The notes below the pieces were generated by a model. It made no database searches, was not told where the DNA came from, and worked only from the letters and a program-made list of their open reading frames with translations. From positions 186,001-250,000 of the forward strand of contig NZ_VTZW01000010.1 in NCBI RefSeq assembly GCF_009728995.1: a stretch of 64,000 bases of DNA, read 5' to 3'. This DNA comes from Streptomonospora sp. PA3. GTDB taxonomy: Bacteria > Actinomycetota > Actinomycetes > Streptosporangiales > Streptosporangiaceae. A program made the position numbers and the translations under genes. Positions 26,655-35,848 of this stretch are shown here, one piece after another (the first letter of the stretch is position 1; each line of letters begins with the position of its first letter).

Positions 26655-28786
26655 CGCTGCGCCTCCTGGGCCGGGGGTGGGGTGTCGGCGGTGACGGCGA
26701 TGCCGCCGTCGGGGTGCACGCGGGCGGTGAAGCCGGGGTGCAGCGGCAGGGTGGCCGCGTACTCCTCGATGACCGCGGGGCCGGCGACGGTCTGCCCCGG
26801 CGCGAGCGCGTCGCGCCGGTACACCGGGGTGCCGCGGTGCACGGCGCCGTCGAAGCGCACGTCGCGCACGCCGGTGCGGGCGGCGGGGGCCCCGCCTTCC
26901 GCGGCGGCCGGCGCGCGCGGCGCGGGGCGGCGGATGCGGCCGATGCCGGTGACGCGCAGGTTCACCCACTCCACCCGCTGCCTGGGGTCCTCGCGCAGGT
27001 CGTAGCCGTAGAGCTCGCGGTGGGCGGTGTGGAACGCGGCGGCGACGGCGTCGGCGGCTGCGGCGTCGAGCACTCCGCCGGGCACGGGTACCCGGACCTC
27101 GTAGGCCTGACCGAAGTAGCGCAGGTCGGCGCTGCGCTCCAGGCGCACGCCGCCGATCCCGTCGGGCCCGCCCTCGCCCGCGAAGCCGTCGTCGCGCAGT
27201 GCGGCGGCCGCCTCGGCGGACAGCTCGGCGAAGACGGCTTCGGCGGCGGCCGGGTCGAGGTCGGCGTGGCGGGCCACGCGGGTGCGCACGTAGTCGTTGC
27301 GCACGTCCACGCTCAGCAGCCCGAACGCCGAGACGTTGGCGGGGTCGGGCGGCACGAACGCGCCCGCGGGACGCAGGATGTCCAGCAGCGGGCACAGCAG
27401 GAGCGAACCCGACCCGCCGAAGGCCACGAGGTGGAAGTCGCGCACGTCCAGCCCGCGCTGGACGGTGATCTGCCGCAGCGCGTTGGCCTGGTTCCACGCC
27501 GATATCCGCAGGATGCCCTCGGCCGCCTCCGCGGCGCCCATCCCCAGCCGCGCGCCGAGCGCGGCAAGCGCATCCTCGGCCGCGGCGACGTCCAGGGGCA
27601 CCTCCCCGCCCAGCAGGTGCGGCGGGATGCGGCCGAGCGCGGCGTGGGCGTCGGTGACCGTCGGTTCGCCGCCGCCCTTGCCGTAGCAGACCGGGCCCGG
27701 TTCGGCGCCGGCCGAGGCGGGGCCGACCTTGAGCTGGCCCTCCGGCGAGATCCGCGCGATCGAACCGCCTCCGGCTCCCACGGTGACCACGTCGACCATG
27801 GGGATCTTGGAGGGGTAGCGCCCGATGGAGCCTTCGGTGGTCAGCCCGGGTTCGCCGTCGAGGACCACCGAGACGTCGGTGGAGGTGCCGCCGCCGTCGA
27901 GGGTGAGGACGCGGTCGTAGCCGGCGCGCCCGGCCAGCAGCGCCGCACCGAGCGCTCCGGCGGCCGGGCCCGACATCACGGTGCTGATGGGCTGGTGCAC
28001 GACCTCCTCGGCGGAGACCACACCGCCGTTGGACTTCATCACCAGGAACGGGGGCCGCTGCCCGCCGGGACCGGCTTCGGCCTTCTCCAGCCGGGCGGCG
28101 ATGTCGCCGATGTAGCGGGTGACGCCGGGTTTGACCGCGGCGTCGACGAGGGTCGTCGCGGAGCGCTCGTACTCGCGGTACTCCCGCAGCACGTCGGAGC
28201 TGATGGAGACGGTCGCGCCGGGGTGTTCGGCGCGCAGGATCTCGCGCAGCCGCCGCTCGTGGGCGGGGTCGGCGTAGGAGTGCAGCAGGCAGATGCCGAT
28301 GGTGTCGATGCCGCGGTCGCGGAACCAGCGGGCGGCCGCGGCGGCCTGCTCCTCGTCCAGGGGCCGGATCTCGGCGCCGGTGTGGTCGAGCCGGCCGCCG
28401 ACCGTGCGCACCAGGTCTGCGGGCACGATGCGCTCGGGCTTGACCCAGAAGTAGGAGTTGCCGTAACCGTCGGGCACGGCCTGGCGGGCGATCTCCAGGA
28501 TGAACTCGTAGCCCTCAGCGGTGATGAAGCCGAGTCGCCCGGTCCTGCCCTCCAGCAGCAGGTTCGTCGCCACGGTGGTGCCGTGGGAGAGGGCGCTGAC
28601 CGCGGTTCCGGGGCCGAGCAGGTCCAGGGCCTTGGCCACGCCGTCCATGAATGCGGCGGAGGGGTCGGCGGGCGTGGAGGGCGTCTTGGTGGCCAGCAGC
28701 GCACCGGTGTCCTCGTCGAGCGCGACGATGTCGGTGAACGTGCCGCCGGTGTCGATGCCGATGCGGACTCTGCGCTGCCCCGCCAT
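26651..28786 (-). CDS. Hydantoinase A/oxoprolinase family protein (HyuA)
   Basis: 711 aa. Subunit A has an acetate/sugar-kinase-like ATPase fold and presumably phosphorylates the cyclic amide before HyuB completes hydrolysis. The ATP site starts at residue 9 (IGIDTGGTFTDIVALD). A second phosphate loop lies around 295 (LTLDGGGTSTDVSVV), and VGAGGGSIARI follows. It is first in the operon hyuA-hyuB-arcC-barbiturase. The substrate in this context is unknown; hydantoin, a dihydropyrimidine or a malonamate-like amide are possible. Shared motif TTGGCAGATCT is located 103 nt upstream. Confidence 0.92.
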   Translation of the reverse strand: MAGQRRVRIGIDTGGTFTDIVALDEDTGALLATKTPSTPADPSAAFMDGVAKALDLLGPGTAVSALSHGTTVATNLLLEGRTGRLGFITAEGYEFILEIARQAVPDGYGNSYFWVKPERIVPADLVRTVGGRLDHTGAEIRPLDEEQAAAAARWFRDRGIDTIGICLLHSYADPAHERRLREILRAEHPGATVSISSDVLREYREYERSATTLVDAAVKPGVTRYIGDIAARLEKAEAGPGGQRPPFLVMKSNGGVVSAEEVVHQPISTVMSGPAAGALGAALLAGRAGYDRVLTLDGGGTSTDVSVVLDGEPGLTTEGSIGRYPSKIPMVDVVTVGAGGGSIARISPEGQLKVGPASAGAEPGPVCYGKGGGEPTVTDAHAALGRIPPHLLGGEVPLDVAAAEDALAALGARLGMGAAEAAEGILRISAWNQANALRQITVQRGLDVRDFHLVAFGGSGSLLLCPLLDILRPAGAFVPPDPANVSAFGLLSVDVRNDYVRTRVARHADLDPAAAEAVFAELSAEAAAALRDDGFAGEGGPDGIGGVRLERSADLRYFGQAYEVRVPVPGGVLDAAAADAVAAAFHTAHRELYGYDLREDPRQRVEWVNLRVTGIGRIRRPAPRAPAAAEGGAPAARTGVRDVRFDGAVHRGTPVYRRDALAPGQTVAGPAVIEEYAATLPLHPGFTARVHPDGGIAVTADTPPPAQEAQR

Positions 28787-28888
28787 GCACCCGCCCTCGC
28801 GTGTCGCCGGATCTCTTGCGGCCGCCGCACGGGGGCGCGGTGCCGCACTAGGGATTCAACTGGGCGCGGGCGGTGTGGTGAATCAGCA

Positions 28889-28899
28889 AGATCTGCCAA
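28889..28899 (-). promoter_or_regulatory. TTGGCAGATCT motif upstream of hyuA operon
   Basis: Identical 11-mer to the one ahead of the permease/molybdenum hydroxylase operon (39030-39040), in the same orientation. Candidate operator for the PucR-family regulator at 40153-41883. Confidence 0.45.
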
Positions 28900-28939
28900 C
28901 ACCTGAGCGGTTTCTTCGTGGGCGGGGCGGCACGCGTAG

Positions 28940-29200
28940 GGGCGGTGCCGGTCGGCGGGGCCGCCGCCGGTGGTGCGGCTCCGCATGGCAGGTTGCGCGT
29001 GCGCTCGGCGGCAAGCTGCGCCCGCGCTTCGCGAGGCGCGCCCATTGCCGCAGCCTCGGTGGTGGCCGTCCCGGGTGCTGCCCGGGGGTTCCTGGAAAGC
29101 GGCGCCCCCGCTGCTCTTCGACACGCCGACGTCGTGTTCGAGTGCTCGGCCACCGCAGACCCGCCACCGGGGGCACGGCTCTGCCCGATGAGTACCGCGC
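28940..29200. repeat. Dispersed palindromic repeat, copy C
   Basis: Carries CCGGTGGTGCGGCTCC (about 28968), CGTGCGCTCGGCGGCAAGCTG (about 28998) and GCGCGCCCATTGCCGCAGCCTCGG (about 29036). All three also occur, in order, in copy B (reverse complement) and copy A. A second, weaker copy of the ACCCGCCACCGG module lies near 29160. Confidence 0.8.
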
Positions 29201-29261
29201 CTGTACCGGGCGCTTGCGCACAGCACCGTAGCGTGAGGGGATTTCACTTCGGTTTCGGGGG

Positions 29262-29338
29262 TCGCCGAAGGCTTCGGCGAGCCAAACAGCATTCGGGGCC
29301 GGAATCGGCTGCGGATTCGGCAGCCGACCCCGGCCCCG
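29262..29338 (-). terminator. Double-hairpin terminator of secA2
   Basis: 29296-29303 pairs with 29331-29338 and 29306-29313 with 29321-29328, separated by a 2x2 internal loop. A second 8-bp hairpin (29262-29269 with 29273-29280) follows in the minus direction. It starts 21 nt past the secA2 stop. Confidence 0.7.
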
Positions 29339-29359
29339 TGCCGGTGTTCGCGGGGGTCC

Positions 29360-31672
29360 TCAGGCCATCTGGCCGGAAGCCGAGAGCTTGCCGCGGAAGC
29401 GGCCGATGGCGGTTTCCAGGCCGGAGGAGAACGGGTGGTCGTGCACCATGTAGGTCCAGGTCATCGTGGGCCGCTTGACCCCGACCTCGGCCACGTCGAT
29501 GGTGCCGTCCTCGCCGACCTCGGCCTCGGCGAAGGTCTCGGCGGCGCGGGCGCGCGCCTCGTCCAGGAAGCCCTTGAACGCGGGGACGGCGTCGCGGTTG
29601 AACTCGTCCAGCGGGTCGCGGCGGCCCAGGAAGCGCAGGTGGATGCCTTCGCGGAGCTCGGCCAGGAACGCGTTGTGGTCGGTCCAGCCGCGGTCGAGGT
29701 GGTAGAGCGTGATCAGCCGCGCGGCCCGGGCGGTCTCCTCGGCACCGGCGGCCTCGACGAGCTCGGCGTGGTGGGCCGGGCAGTCGATGCTGAGCTGGCG
29801 GTCGCCCAGGTCGTCGCGCAGCACCGCCTCGCGGTGCTCCAGCACGACACCGCGCTGGACGTCGATCAGCTGGTTGTAGCGCCAGGTGTTGCGGTGGACC
29901 TCCAGCAGCTTGCCTTCGGAGACGCGCTGCGCGTGGTCGACCATCCGCAGCCAGCTCTCGTCGGTGATGGCGCCGTCGCCCTGGGCCTCGTAGCCGCGGG
30001 TCTCGGGGGCGTTGTTGGCCACCAGGTCGTCCTCGACGGAGACGAAGTAGGCCGAGGCGCCGGGATCGCCCTGGCGGCCGGCGCGCCCGCGGAGCTGGTC
30101 GTCGAGCCGGCTGCTGGGGTAGCGGCCGTAGCCCATGACGTAGAGGCCGCCCTTCTCGACCACCCGGTCGCGGTCGGCCATGTCGCTGCCGCCCAGCCGG
30201 ATGTCGGTGCCGCGACCGGCCATCTGAGTGGAGACGGTGATGGCGCCGTAGGTGCCGGCCTCGGCGATGATGGCCGCCTCGTCGGCGTCGTTCTTGGCGT
30301 TGAGGACGACGCATTCGAGGCCGTCGGCGCCCAGGCGCTTGGCCAGCAGCTCGGACTCGGCGACGTCCTGGGTGCCGATGAGGATGGGCCGCCCGGTGGC
30401 GTGCACCTCGGCGATCTCCTCGACGAGGGCGTCCTCCTTCTCCTCGCGGGTGGCGTAGAGGCGGGTGCCTTCGTCCTCGCGGATGCACGGCTTGTTCGGC
30501 GGGATGACCGCGACCTCGAGCTCGTAGAACTCGCGCAGCTGGTCGGCCACCGCCATGGCCGTGCCCGTCATGCCGCAGCGCGTGGGATAGCGCAGCACCA
30601 GGGACTGCACGGTGATGGAGTCGAGGACCTCGCCGGTGTCGGAGACCGCCACGCGCTCCTTGGCCTCGACCGCGGCCTGCAGGCCGTCGGGCCAGCGCTG
30701 AAGGAGGGCGATGCGGCCGCGCGACTCGTTGATCAGCCGGACCTCGCCGTCGCGGACGACGTAGTGCACGTCGCGCTGGAGCAGCGCGTGCGCGTGCAGG
30801 GCCAGGTTCACCCGCGGCAGCACGGAGGTGTCGTCCTCGTCGTAGAGGTCGACGCCGCCCAGCTCCTTCTCGACCCGGTCGATGCCGGCCTCGGTGAGCT
30901 GGACGTTCCGACCCTCGGGATCGATCTCGTAGTCGGTGCCGGGAGTCAGGTGGCGGACCAGCTCGGCCATCTCGACGTCGGCGTCGGTGGTCTCGGCCGC
31001 GCCCGCCAGCACCAGCGGCACGCGGGCCTCGTCGACCAGGACGGAGTCGGCCTCGTCGATCAGCGCGATGCTGGGCTCGGGCACGACGCGCTGCTCGATG
31101 TCGGTGACCATGCGGTCGCGCAGCACGTCGAAGCCCAGCTCGCTGACCGAGGCGTAGGTGACGTCGGCGGAGTAGGCGGCGCGGCGCTCCTCGGCGGTTG
31201 ACTCCTCGCCGATCCACGCCACGGCGACGCCGAGCATGTCGTAGAGGGGCGCCATCCACTCGGCGTCGCGGCGCGCGAGGTAGTCGTTGACGCTGAGCAC
31301 GTGCACCCGCTGCCCGCGCAGGGCGAACCCGGCGGCGGCCAGCGCACCGGAGAGGGTCTTGCCCTCGCCGGTGGCCATCTCGGCGATGTGGCCGTCCAGC
31401 AGCGCCATGACCCCCAGGAGCTGCACGTCGAAGGGGCGCTCGTCGAGCGTGCGGCGTGCCGCCTCGCGGCCCACCGCGCACAGCTCGACGAGGTCGTGCC
31501 GGTCGTAGGGCAGATCGGCGCTGCCCAGCTCCGTCGCCCTGTCGGTCAGCTCGGCGTCGCTGAGGTCGCGCAGGTCGGGCTCGCGGGCCTCGATTGATTC
31601 CAGAAGCTTGGTATAGGGCCGCAAATCCACCGCGCCGGGCTTGCCCAGCAGACGGCGGACGCTATCAGCCAT
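29360..31672 (-). CDS. secA2: Accessory Sec translocase ATPase SecA2
   Basis: Cytosolic/membrane motor that drives export of a subset of proteins through SecYEG. 770 aa, shorter than SecA1 (about 900-950), lacking the C-terminal zinc-binding SecB tail, as is usual in actinobacterial SecA2. Walker A is EMATGEGKT (about residue 96-104), DEAD-type Walker B is LIDEADSVLVDEARVPL (about 200), and the helicase motif MAGRGTDIRLGG is intact. I use the ATG at 31672 (MADSVRRLLGKPG). It stands alone inside the catabolic region, with its own terminator and no obvious SecA2 substrate next to it. Confidence 0.93.
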   Translation of the reverse strand: MADSVRRLLGKPGAVDLRPYTKLLESIEAREPDLRDLSDAELTDRATELGSADLPYDRHDLVELCAVGREAARRTLDERPFDVQLLGVMALLDGHIAEMATGEGKTLSGALAAAGFALRGQRVHVLSVNDYLARRDAEWMAPLYDMLGVAVAWIGEESTAEERRAAYSADVTYASVSELGFDVLRDRMVTDIEQRVVPEPSIALIDEADSVLVDEARVPLVLAGAAETTDADVEMAELVRHLTPGTDYEIDPEGRNVQLTEAGIDRVEKELGGVDLYDEDDTSVLPRVNLALHAHALLQRDVHYVVRDGEVRLINESRGRIALLQRWPDGLQAAVEAKERVAVSDTGEVLDSITVQSLVLRYPTRCGMTGTAMAVADQLREFYELEVAVIPPNKPCIREDEGTRLYATREEKEDALVEEIAEVHATGRPILIGTQDVAESELLAKRLGADGLECVVLNAKNDADEAAIIAEAGTYGAITVSTQMAGRGTDIRLGGSDMADRDRVVEKGGLYVMGYGRYPSSRLDDQLRGRAGRQGDPGASAYFVSVEDDLVANNAPETRGYEAQGDGAITDESWLRMVDHAQRVSEGKLLEVHRNTWRYNQLIDVQRGVVLEHREAVLRDDLGDRQLSIDCPAHHAELVEAAGAEETARAARLITLYHLDRGWTDHNAFLAELREGIHLRFLGRRDPLDEFNRDAVPAFKGFLDEARARAAETFAEAEVGEDGTIDVAEVGVKRPTMTWTYMVHDHPFSSGLETAIGRFRGKLSASGQMA

Positions 31673-31838
31673 TCGTCCGAACACCACGCAAGGGTAACGC
31701 TGCCGAGCGTCCCGCAGTTCCATTCGGCGGGGACGGAATGTGTCGGCCCCGCTCGGCGGGGGTAGAGCCGGCGCGCATCGCTGCGGCAGGCCGGCGGCGC
31801 CCGCCGCGAGCCCCGCGCGGTGGGCGGGAGCGGGCCGC

Positions 31839-32432
31839 TCAGCGGACGAGCTGGCCCCGCTGCGAACTCCGCTGGGCGGCCTCCATGGCCATGGCGTGGC
31901 GCACCAGCGCGACCAGGACCTCCACGACCGAGTTCCGGTCCCGGGCGTCGCAGCGCACGATGGGGACCTCGGGGCTGAGGTCGAGGGCGTCGCGCAGGTC
32001 CTCGTCGGTGTAGCCGGGGTCGCCGTCGAAGGAGTTCAGTGCGAGCAGGAAGGGCAGCCGGTACTGCTTCTCGAAGTAGTCCAGCGCCTGGAAGCAGTCC
32101 TCCAGGCGTCTGGTGTCGGCCAGGACGACCGCGCCCAGGGCACCGCGCACCAGGTCGTCCCACATGAAGTAGAACCGCTGCTGGCCCGGCGTACCGAACA
32201 GGTAGAGGGTCAGGTCGGTCTCCAGCGAGATGCGGCCGAAGTCCATGGCGACGGTCGTGCTGGTCTTGTCGGGGGTGTGGGACAGGTCGTCGACGCCGGC
32301 GCTGGCGGCGGTGACGGCCGCCTCGGTCCGGACCGGCGGGATTTCCGAGACCGCGCCGACGAAGGTCGTCTTCCCCACGCCGAACCCGCCGGCGACGATG
32401 ATCTTCGTTGAGAGTTTCGGTGCTTCGCTCAC
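31839..32432 (-). CDS. Conservon-type (CvnD-like) Ras/MglA-family GTPase
   Basis: 197 aa. P-loop GGFGVGKTT (about 12-20), a threonine-rich switch (TPDKTSTTVAMDFG, about 49-62), switch II LFGTPGQQRF and a base-recognition LNSFDG. Streptomyces conservons encode such a GTPase as the fourth gene after a kinase (CvnA), a roadblock protein (CvnB) and a DUF742 protein (CvnC). None of those three is here, so this is an orphan. The start is GTG at 32432. A TAGGTT -10-like hexamer lies at 32568-32563. The role is unknown, probably in signalling or cell-surface development. Confidence 0.88.
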   Translation of the reverse strand: MSEAPKLSTKIIVAGGFGVGKTTFVGAVSEIPPVRTEAAVTAASAGVDDLSHTPDKTSTTVAMDFGRISLETDLTLYLFGTPGQQRFYFMWDDLVRGALGAVVLADTRRLEDCFQALDYFEKQYRLPFLLALNSFDGDPGYTDEDLRDALDLSPEVPIVRCDARDRNSVVEVLVALVRHAMAMEAAQRSSQRGQLVR

Positions 32433-32708
32433 GTGGATCTCGGCTCCCTCACGACGCTGGGCCAAAGCAGGGCGTTCGTAGCGGACGGTGCCAGACGATG
32501 CGAGAACGCCTGCAGCTACGGAGATGCGGGTCCTGACAGGGGCTCTCGGACACCACTGAGTGAACCTAGCACCGCCCGGCGCCGCGAGGTGACCACTCGA
32601 CTACCGATCAAGGTCACGAGAGAGCGACAGTCGGCCCTAAAGCGCCTGGAACCGCCCATTCGCGGGCATCGCGCCGCCGACCGGAGGGCGCTTCGGCGGC
32701 GCGGGGTT

Positions 32709-33374
32709 TCAGCGCGCGCGGCGCCCCGCCCACGCGCCCACGAGCACCCCCGCCAGCGCCGCCGCGGCGCCGAATACGGCACCGCGCATGAACGCCGCAG
32801 CGCCGTCGCCGGCCGCCGCGGGCGCGGCAGGCCGGGGCGGGGATGGGGCGGGGGCGGACGCGTCCTCGGCGGGGGCCCCGACCGCGGCCGCCCCCGGACC
32901 CGGCTGCTGCGGGACCGCGCCGCTCGCCGAGGGGCGCCCGGCGACCTCCTCGTCGAGGCGGCCGAGGAACTCCCCGGCCATCTTCCTGGCGACGCCCTTG
33001 AGCATGCGCTGCCCGACGCCGCCGACCATGCCGCCCACCACGGCGTCGGCGTCGTAGGAAAGCTCGGTGCGGCCGTCGCCCAGATCGGACAGGCGAACCC
33101 CGATCTCGGCGGTGACGGTGCCGGGCGCGCCCGCGCCCTGGGCGTGCATCGTCAGCGACTCGGCGGGCCGCAGATCCCGCAGCCGCACCTCGCCCTGGAA
33201 GGTGCCCTTGATCGAGCCGATGCCGGCGCTGACGGTGCCGCGGTACTCGTCGGGCCCGGTCTGCTCCAGTCCCTCGCAGCCGGGGATGGCCCGGGCCAGT
33301 GCCTCGGGGTCGAGCATGCGCTCCCAGACCCGCTCCGCGGGGGCCTGCAGTGTGGCGCTGCCGGTGATCTTCAT
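32709..33374 (-). CDS. CoxG/SRPBCC-family protein with C-terminal membrane anchor
   Basis: 221 aa. Residues 1-150 are the CoxG SRPBCC domain (MKITGSATLQAPAERVWERM, IPGCEGLEQTGPDEYRG). A Pro/Ala-rich linker (about 152-190) and one C-terminal hydrophobic helix (GAVFGAAAALAGVLVGAWAG) before a basic end follow. CoxG proteins recruit or help assemble molybdenum hydroxylases at the membrane (known for CO dehydrogenase). Its ATG overlaps the stop of the large subunit (4 bp), so it belongs to that enzyme. Confidence 0.88.
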   Translation of the reverse strand: MKITGSATLQAPAERVWERMLDPEALARAIPGCEGLEQTGPDEYRGTVSAGIGSIKGTFQGEVRLRDLRPAESLTMHAQGAGAPGTVTAEIGVRLSDLGDGRTELSYDADAVVGGMVGGVGQRMLKGVARKMAGEFLGRLDEEVAGRPSASGAVPQQPGPGAAAVGAPAEDASAPAPSPPRPAAPAAAGDGAAAFMRGAVFGAAAALAGVLVGAWAGRRAR

Positions 33375-35848
33375 CGGGGCTCCCTCGCGGACGGGACGGA
33401 TGTGTCGGAGGCGGTGGCGGGTGACGGGCGGGGAGGCACGGACGCCACCTCCCCCGCCGCGTGGCGGTTGCGCAGCTCGAACAGCTCCGAGGGCGAGATG
33501 GGCATCCGATCGACGCGGAATCCCTCGGCGTCCTCCACCGCCGCCGCCAGCACGGCCGAACCGGGGATGACGCCGGCCTCCCCCGCACCCTTGACGCCCA
33601 GCGGGTTGAGCGGGCTGGGCGTCTGCATGTGCGCGATCTCCACGGTCGGGACCTCGCTGGCATAGGGCATCAGGAAGTCCATCAGCGAGGCGTTGAGCAG
33701 CTGGCCGTCGGAGTCGTAGGCCATGCGCTCATACAGCGCGCCGGCCACGCCCTGGGCCACGCCGCCGTGCACCTGGCCCTCCACGATGCGCGGATTGATC
33801 AGGTTGCCGCAGTCGTGGACGACGCAGTAGCGCAGGATGCGGATCTCGGCGGTGTCGGGATCGGTCTCGACGACGGCCGCATGCGCGCCGTTGGCGAAGG
33901 TGCAGCGCAGCGGCGAGTGGTAGTCGGTGCCCTCCAGGCCGGGCGCCTCGCCCTCGGCCACCGGCGGGCTCTCGTGGTCGGCGGCGCCGCTGAACTGGGT
34001 GGCCGCCGCCGATGCGGCGTCGAAGGCGTAGCGCAGCGGGTTGGACAGCACCGCGACGGTGCCCAGCTCGATACCGTGGGCCGGGCTGCCCTTGACCTGG
34101 ATGCGCCCGTCGGCGAACTCCAGGTCGCCGGCGTCGGCCTCCAGGGCTTCGGCGGCGATGCGCAGCGCCTTCTCCTTGAGCCTGCGGGCCGCCAGCGCGA
34201 CGGCGCTGCCGCTGGTGACGGCGCCGCGGGAGGCGAAGGTGCCCACCGAGTAGGCCATGCGCCGGGTGTCGCCCGTGGTGACCTCCACGTCGGCGATGGG
34301 GACGTCCAGCTCGTCGGCCACGATCTGGGCGAGCACGGTGCCGTGCCCCTGGCCCTGGCTGGTCAGCCCGGTGGCCACCCGTACCTTGCCGCTGGTCTCG
34401 ACCTGCACGTGCCCGCCCTCGTAGGGCCCGGGGCCGGTGCCCTCGACGTAGCAGGCCACGCCGATGCCCACGCGCCTGCCCTCGCGCCGGGCCCGCTCGC
34501 GGTACTCCGCGAAGCCGGGCCAGTCCACCAGCTCGGCGATCATCTCCAGCATGCGCGGGTAGTCGCCGGAGTCGTAGATCAGCGGGCGGCCGTCCTGGAA
34601 CATCAGCCCCTGGTCGTAGGGCATCTCCTCGGGCCGGATGACGTTGGCCGCGCGCACCTGGAGCCGGTCCAGGCCCAGGTGGTCGGCGACGGCGTCCATG
34701 GTCCGCTCCATCGCGAAGACGCCCTGCGGCCGCCCGGCCCCGCGGTAGGGGGTGACGACGGCGGTGGTGGTGTAGAGGCTGCGGAACTCCACGCGGTAGG
34801 CGCCGGGCTTGTAGGGGCCGAGCAGCTGCGTGGAGGTCACGATGGGCACGATGACGCCGTAGGGCAGGTAGGCGCCGTTGTCGTGCAGGATGTCGACGTC
34901 GAGGCCCAGGATCCGCCCGCTGTCGTCGAAGCCGACCCGCACCCGCTGGCGCTGCGCGCGCTCGTGGGCGGCGGCCACGAAATGCTCGCGGCGGTCCTCG
35001 ACCCACTTGACCTCGCGGCCCAGCCGGCGCGCCGCCCAGGGCACCATGACCTCCTCGGGCCAGGGGTGCACGATCTTCACGCCGAACCCGCCGCCGACAT
35101 CGGGCACGACCACGTCGACCTGGCCCAGGGCCAGCTCCAGCTTGGCGGCCACGGCGGCCCGCACGCCGGTGGCGGTCTGGGTGGAGCTGTAGACGCGCAG
35201 CCGGCCGTCGTCGGTGCCCGTGGCGCTGGTCGCGGGTTCCCAGCGGGCGTAGACCCCGCGCCCCTCCAGCGGGGTGGCGGCCGAACGCTCGATGTCCAGC
35301 TCCAGCTCCAGGGAGTTGGGCGCGGCGGCCACAGCGGCGCGGGCGTCGCCGACCTCCTGGACCAGATGGGCGGCGACGTTGTCGGCCATGCCGGCGTGGA
35401 CCGTGCGCTCGGCCGACACCGCGGCGTCGACGCCGACCACGGCCTCGCCGACCTCGTAGTCCACCCGGATCCGGGCGGCGGCGTCCTCGGCGGCGTAGCG
35501 GTCGGCGGCCACGACCATGGCGACGGGCTCGCCGACGTAGTGCACGTGCTCGCGGGCCAGCGCGTAGGGGGTGCGGCCGTCGACGATGCAGGGATGGGGG
35601 ATCAGCAGGGGCAGCGGCTCGGCCATGGCCCCGGACAAATCCTCGTAGGTGAACACGGCGATGATCCCCGCGACGTCGACGGCGTCCGTCGCGTCGATGT
35701 CGCGGATGCGGGCCCGGGCGTGCGGGCTGCGGACGAACGCCGCGGCGCAGGCTCCGGCGCCCAGGTCGTCCAGGAACGCGCCGCGTCCGGCGACCAGGCG
35801 CGCGTCCTCGCTGCGCTGGACGGGCGCGCCGAACATGCGGGTGCTCAC
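33371..35848 (-). CDS. Molybdenum hydroxylase large subunit (CoxL/XdhB-like)
   Basis: 825 aa, Mo-MCD-cofactor subunit of the xanthine oxidase family. Visible: GGGFGVK (cofactor loop, about residue 248), the active-site loop PYRGAGRPQG (about 365), QGQGHGT (about 485), and the catalytic Glu in KGAGEAGVIPG near the C-terminus. The active loop is not the AYxCSFR of genuine CO dehydrogenase, so CO is not the substrate; a heterocycle or aldehyde is expected. I propose uracil or a related pyrimidine/purine. The GTG at 35848 overlaps the small subunit stop (GTGA) and follows GGGGAGG. Confidence 0.92.
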   Translation of the reverse strand: MSTRMFGAPVQRSEDARLVAGRGAFLDDLGAGACAAAFVRSPHARARIRDIDATDAVDVAGIIAVFTYEDLSGAMAEPLPLLIPHPCIVDGRTPYALAREHVHYVGEPVAMVVAADRYAAEDAAARIRVDYEVGEAVVGVDAAVSAERTVHAGMADNVAAHLVQEVGDARAAVAAAPNSLELELDIERSAATPLEGRGVYARWEPATSATGTDDGRLRVYSSTQTATGVRAAVAAKLELALGQVDVVVPDVGGGFGVKIVHPWPEEVMVPWAARRLGREVKWVEDRREHFVAAAHERAQRQRVRVGFDDSGRILGLDVDILHDNGAYLPYGVIVPIVTSTQLLGPYKPGAYRVEFRSLYTTTAVVTPYRGAGRPQGVFAMERTMDAVADHLGLDRLQVRAANVIRPEEMPYDQGLMFQDGRPLIYDSGDYPRMLEMIAELVDWPGFAEYRERARREGRRVGIGVACYVEGTGPGPYEGGHVQVETSGKVRVATGLTSQGQGHGTVLAQIVADELDVPIADVEVTTGDTRRMAYSVGTFASRGAVTSGSAVALAARRLKEKALRIAAEALEADAGDLEFADGRIQVKGSPAHGIELGTVAVLSNPLRYAFDAASAAATQFSGAADHESPPVAEGEAPGLEGTDYHSPLRCTFANGAHAAVVETDPDTAEIRILRYCVVHDCGNLINPRIVEGQVHGGVAQGVAGALYERMAYDSDGQLLNASLMDFLMPYASEVPTVEIAHMQTPSPLNPLGVKGAGEAGVIPGSAVLAAAVEDAEGFRVDRMPISPSELFELRNRHAAGEVASVPPRPSPATASDTSVPSAREPR

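Larger units (their letters stand above)
28787..29359. other. Intergenic region: hyu promoter, repeat copy C, secA2 terminator
   Basis: 573 bp on the upstream side of hyuA and downstream side of secA2. From left to right it shows CTAGGG at 28848-28853 (TAGTGC as a weak minus -10), the TTGGCAGATCT motif (complement of 28889-28899), repeat copy C, and hairpins at 29262-29280 and 29296-29338. No gene seen. Confidence 0.6.
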
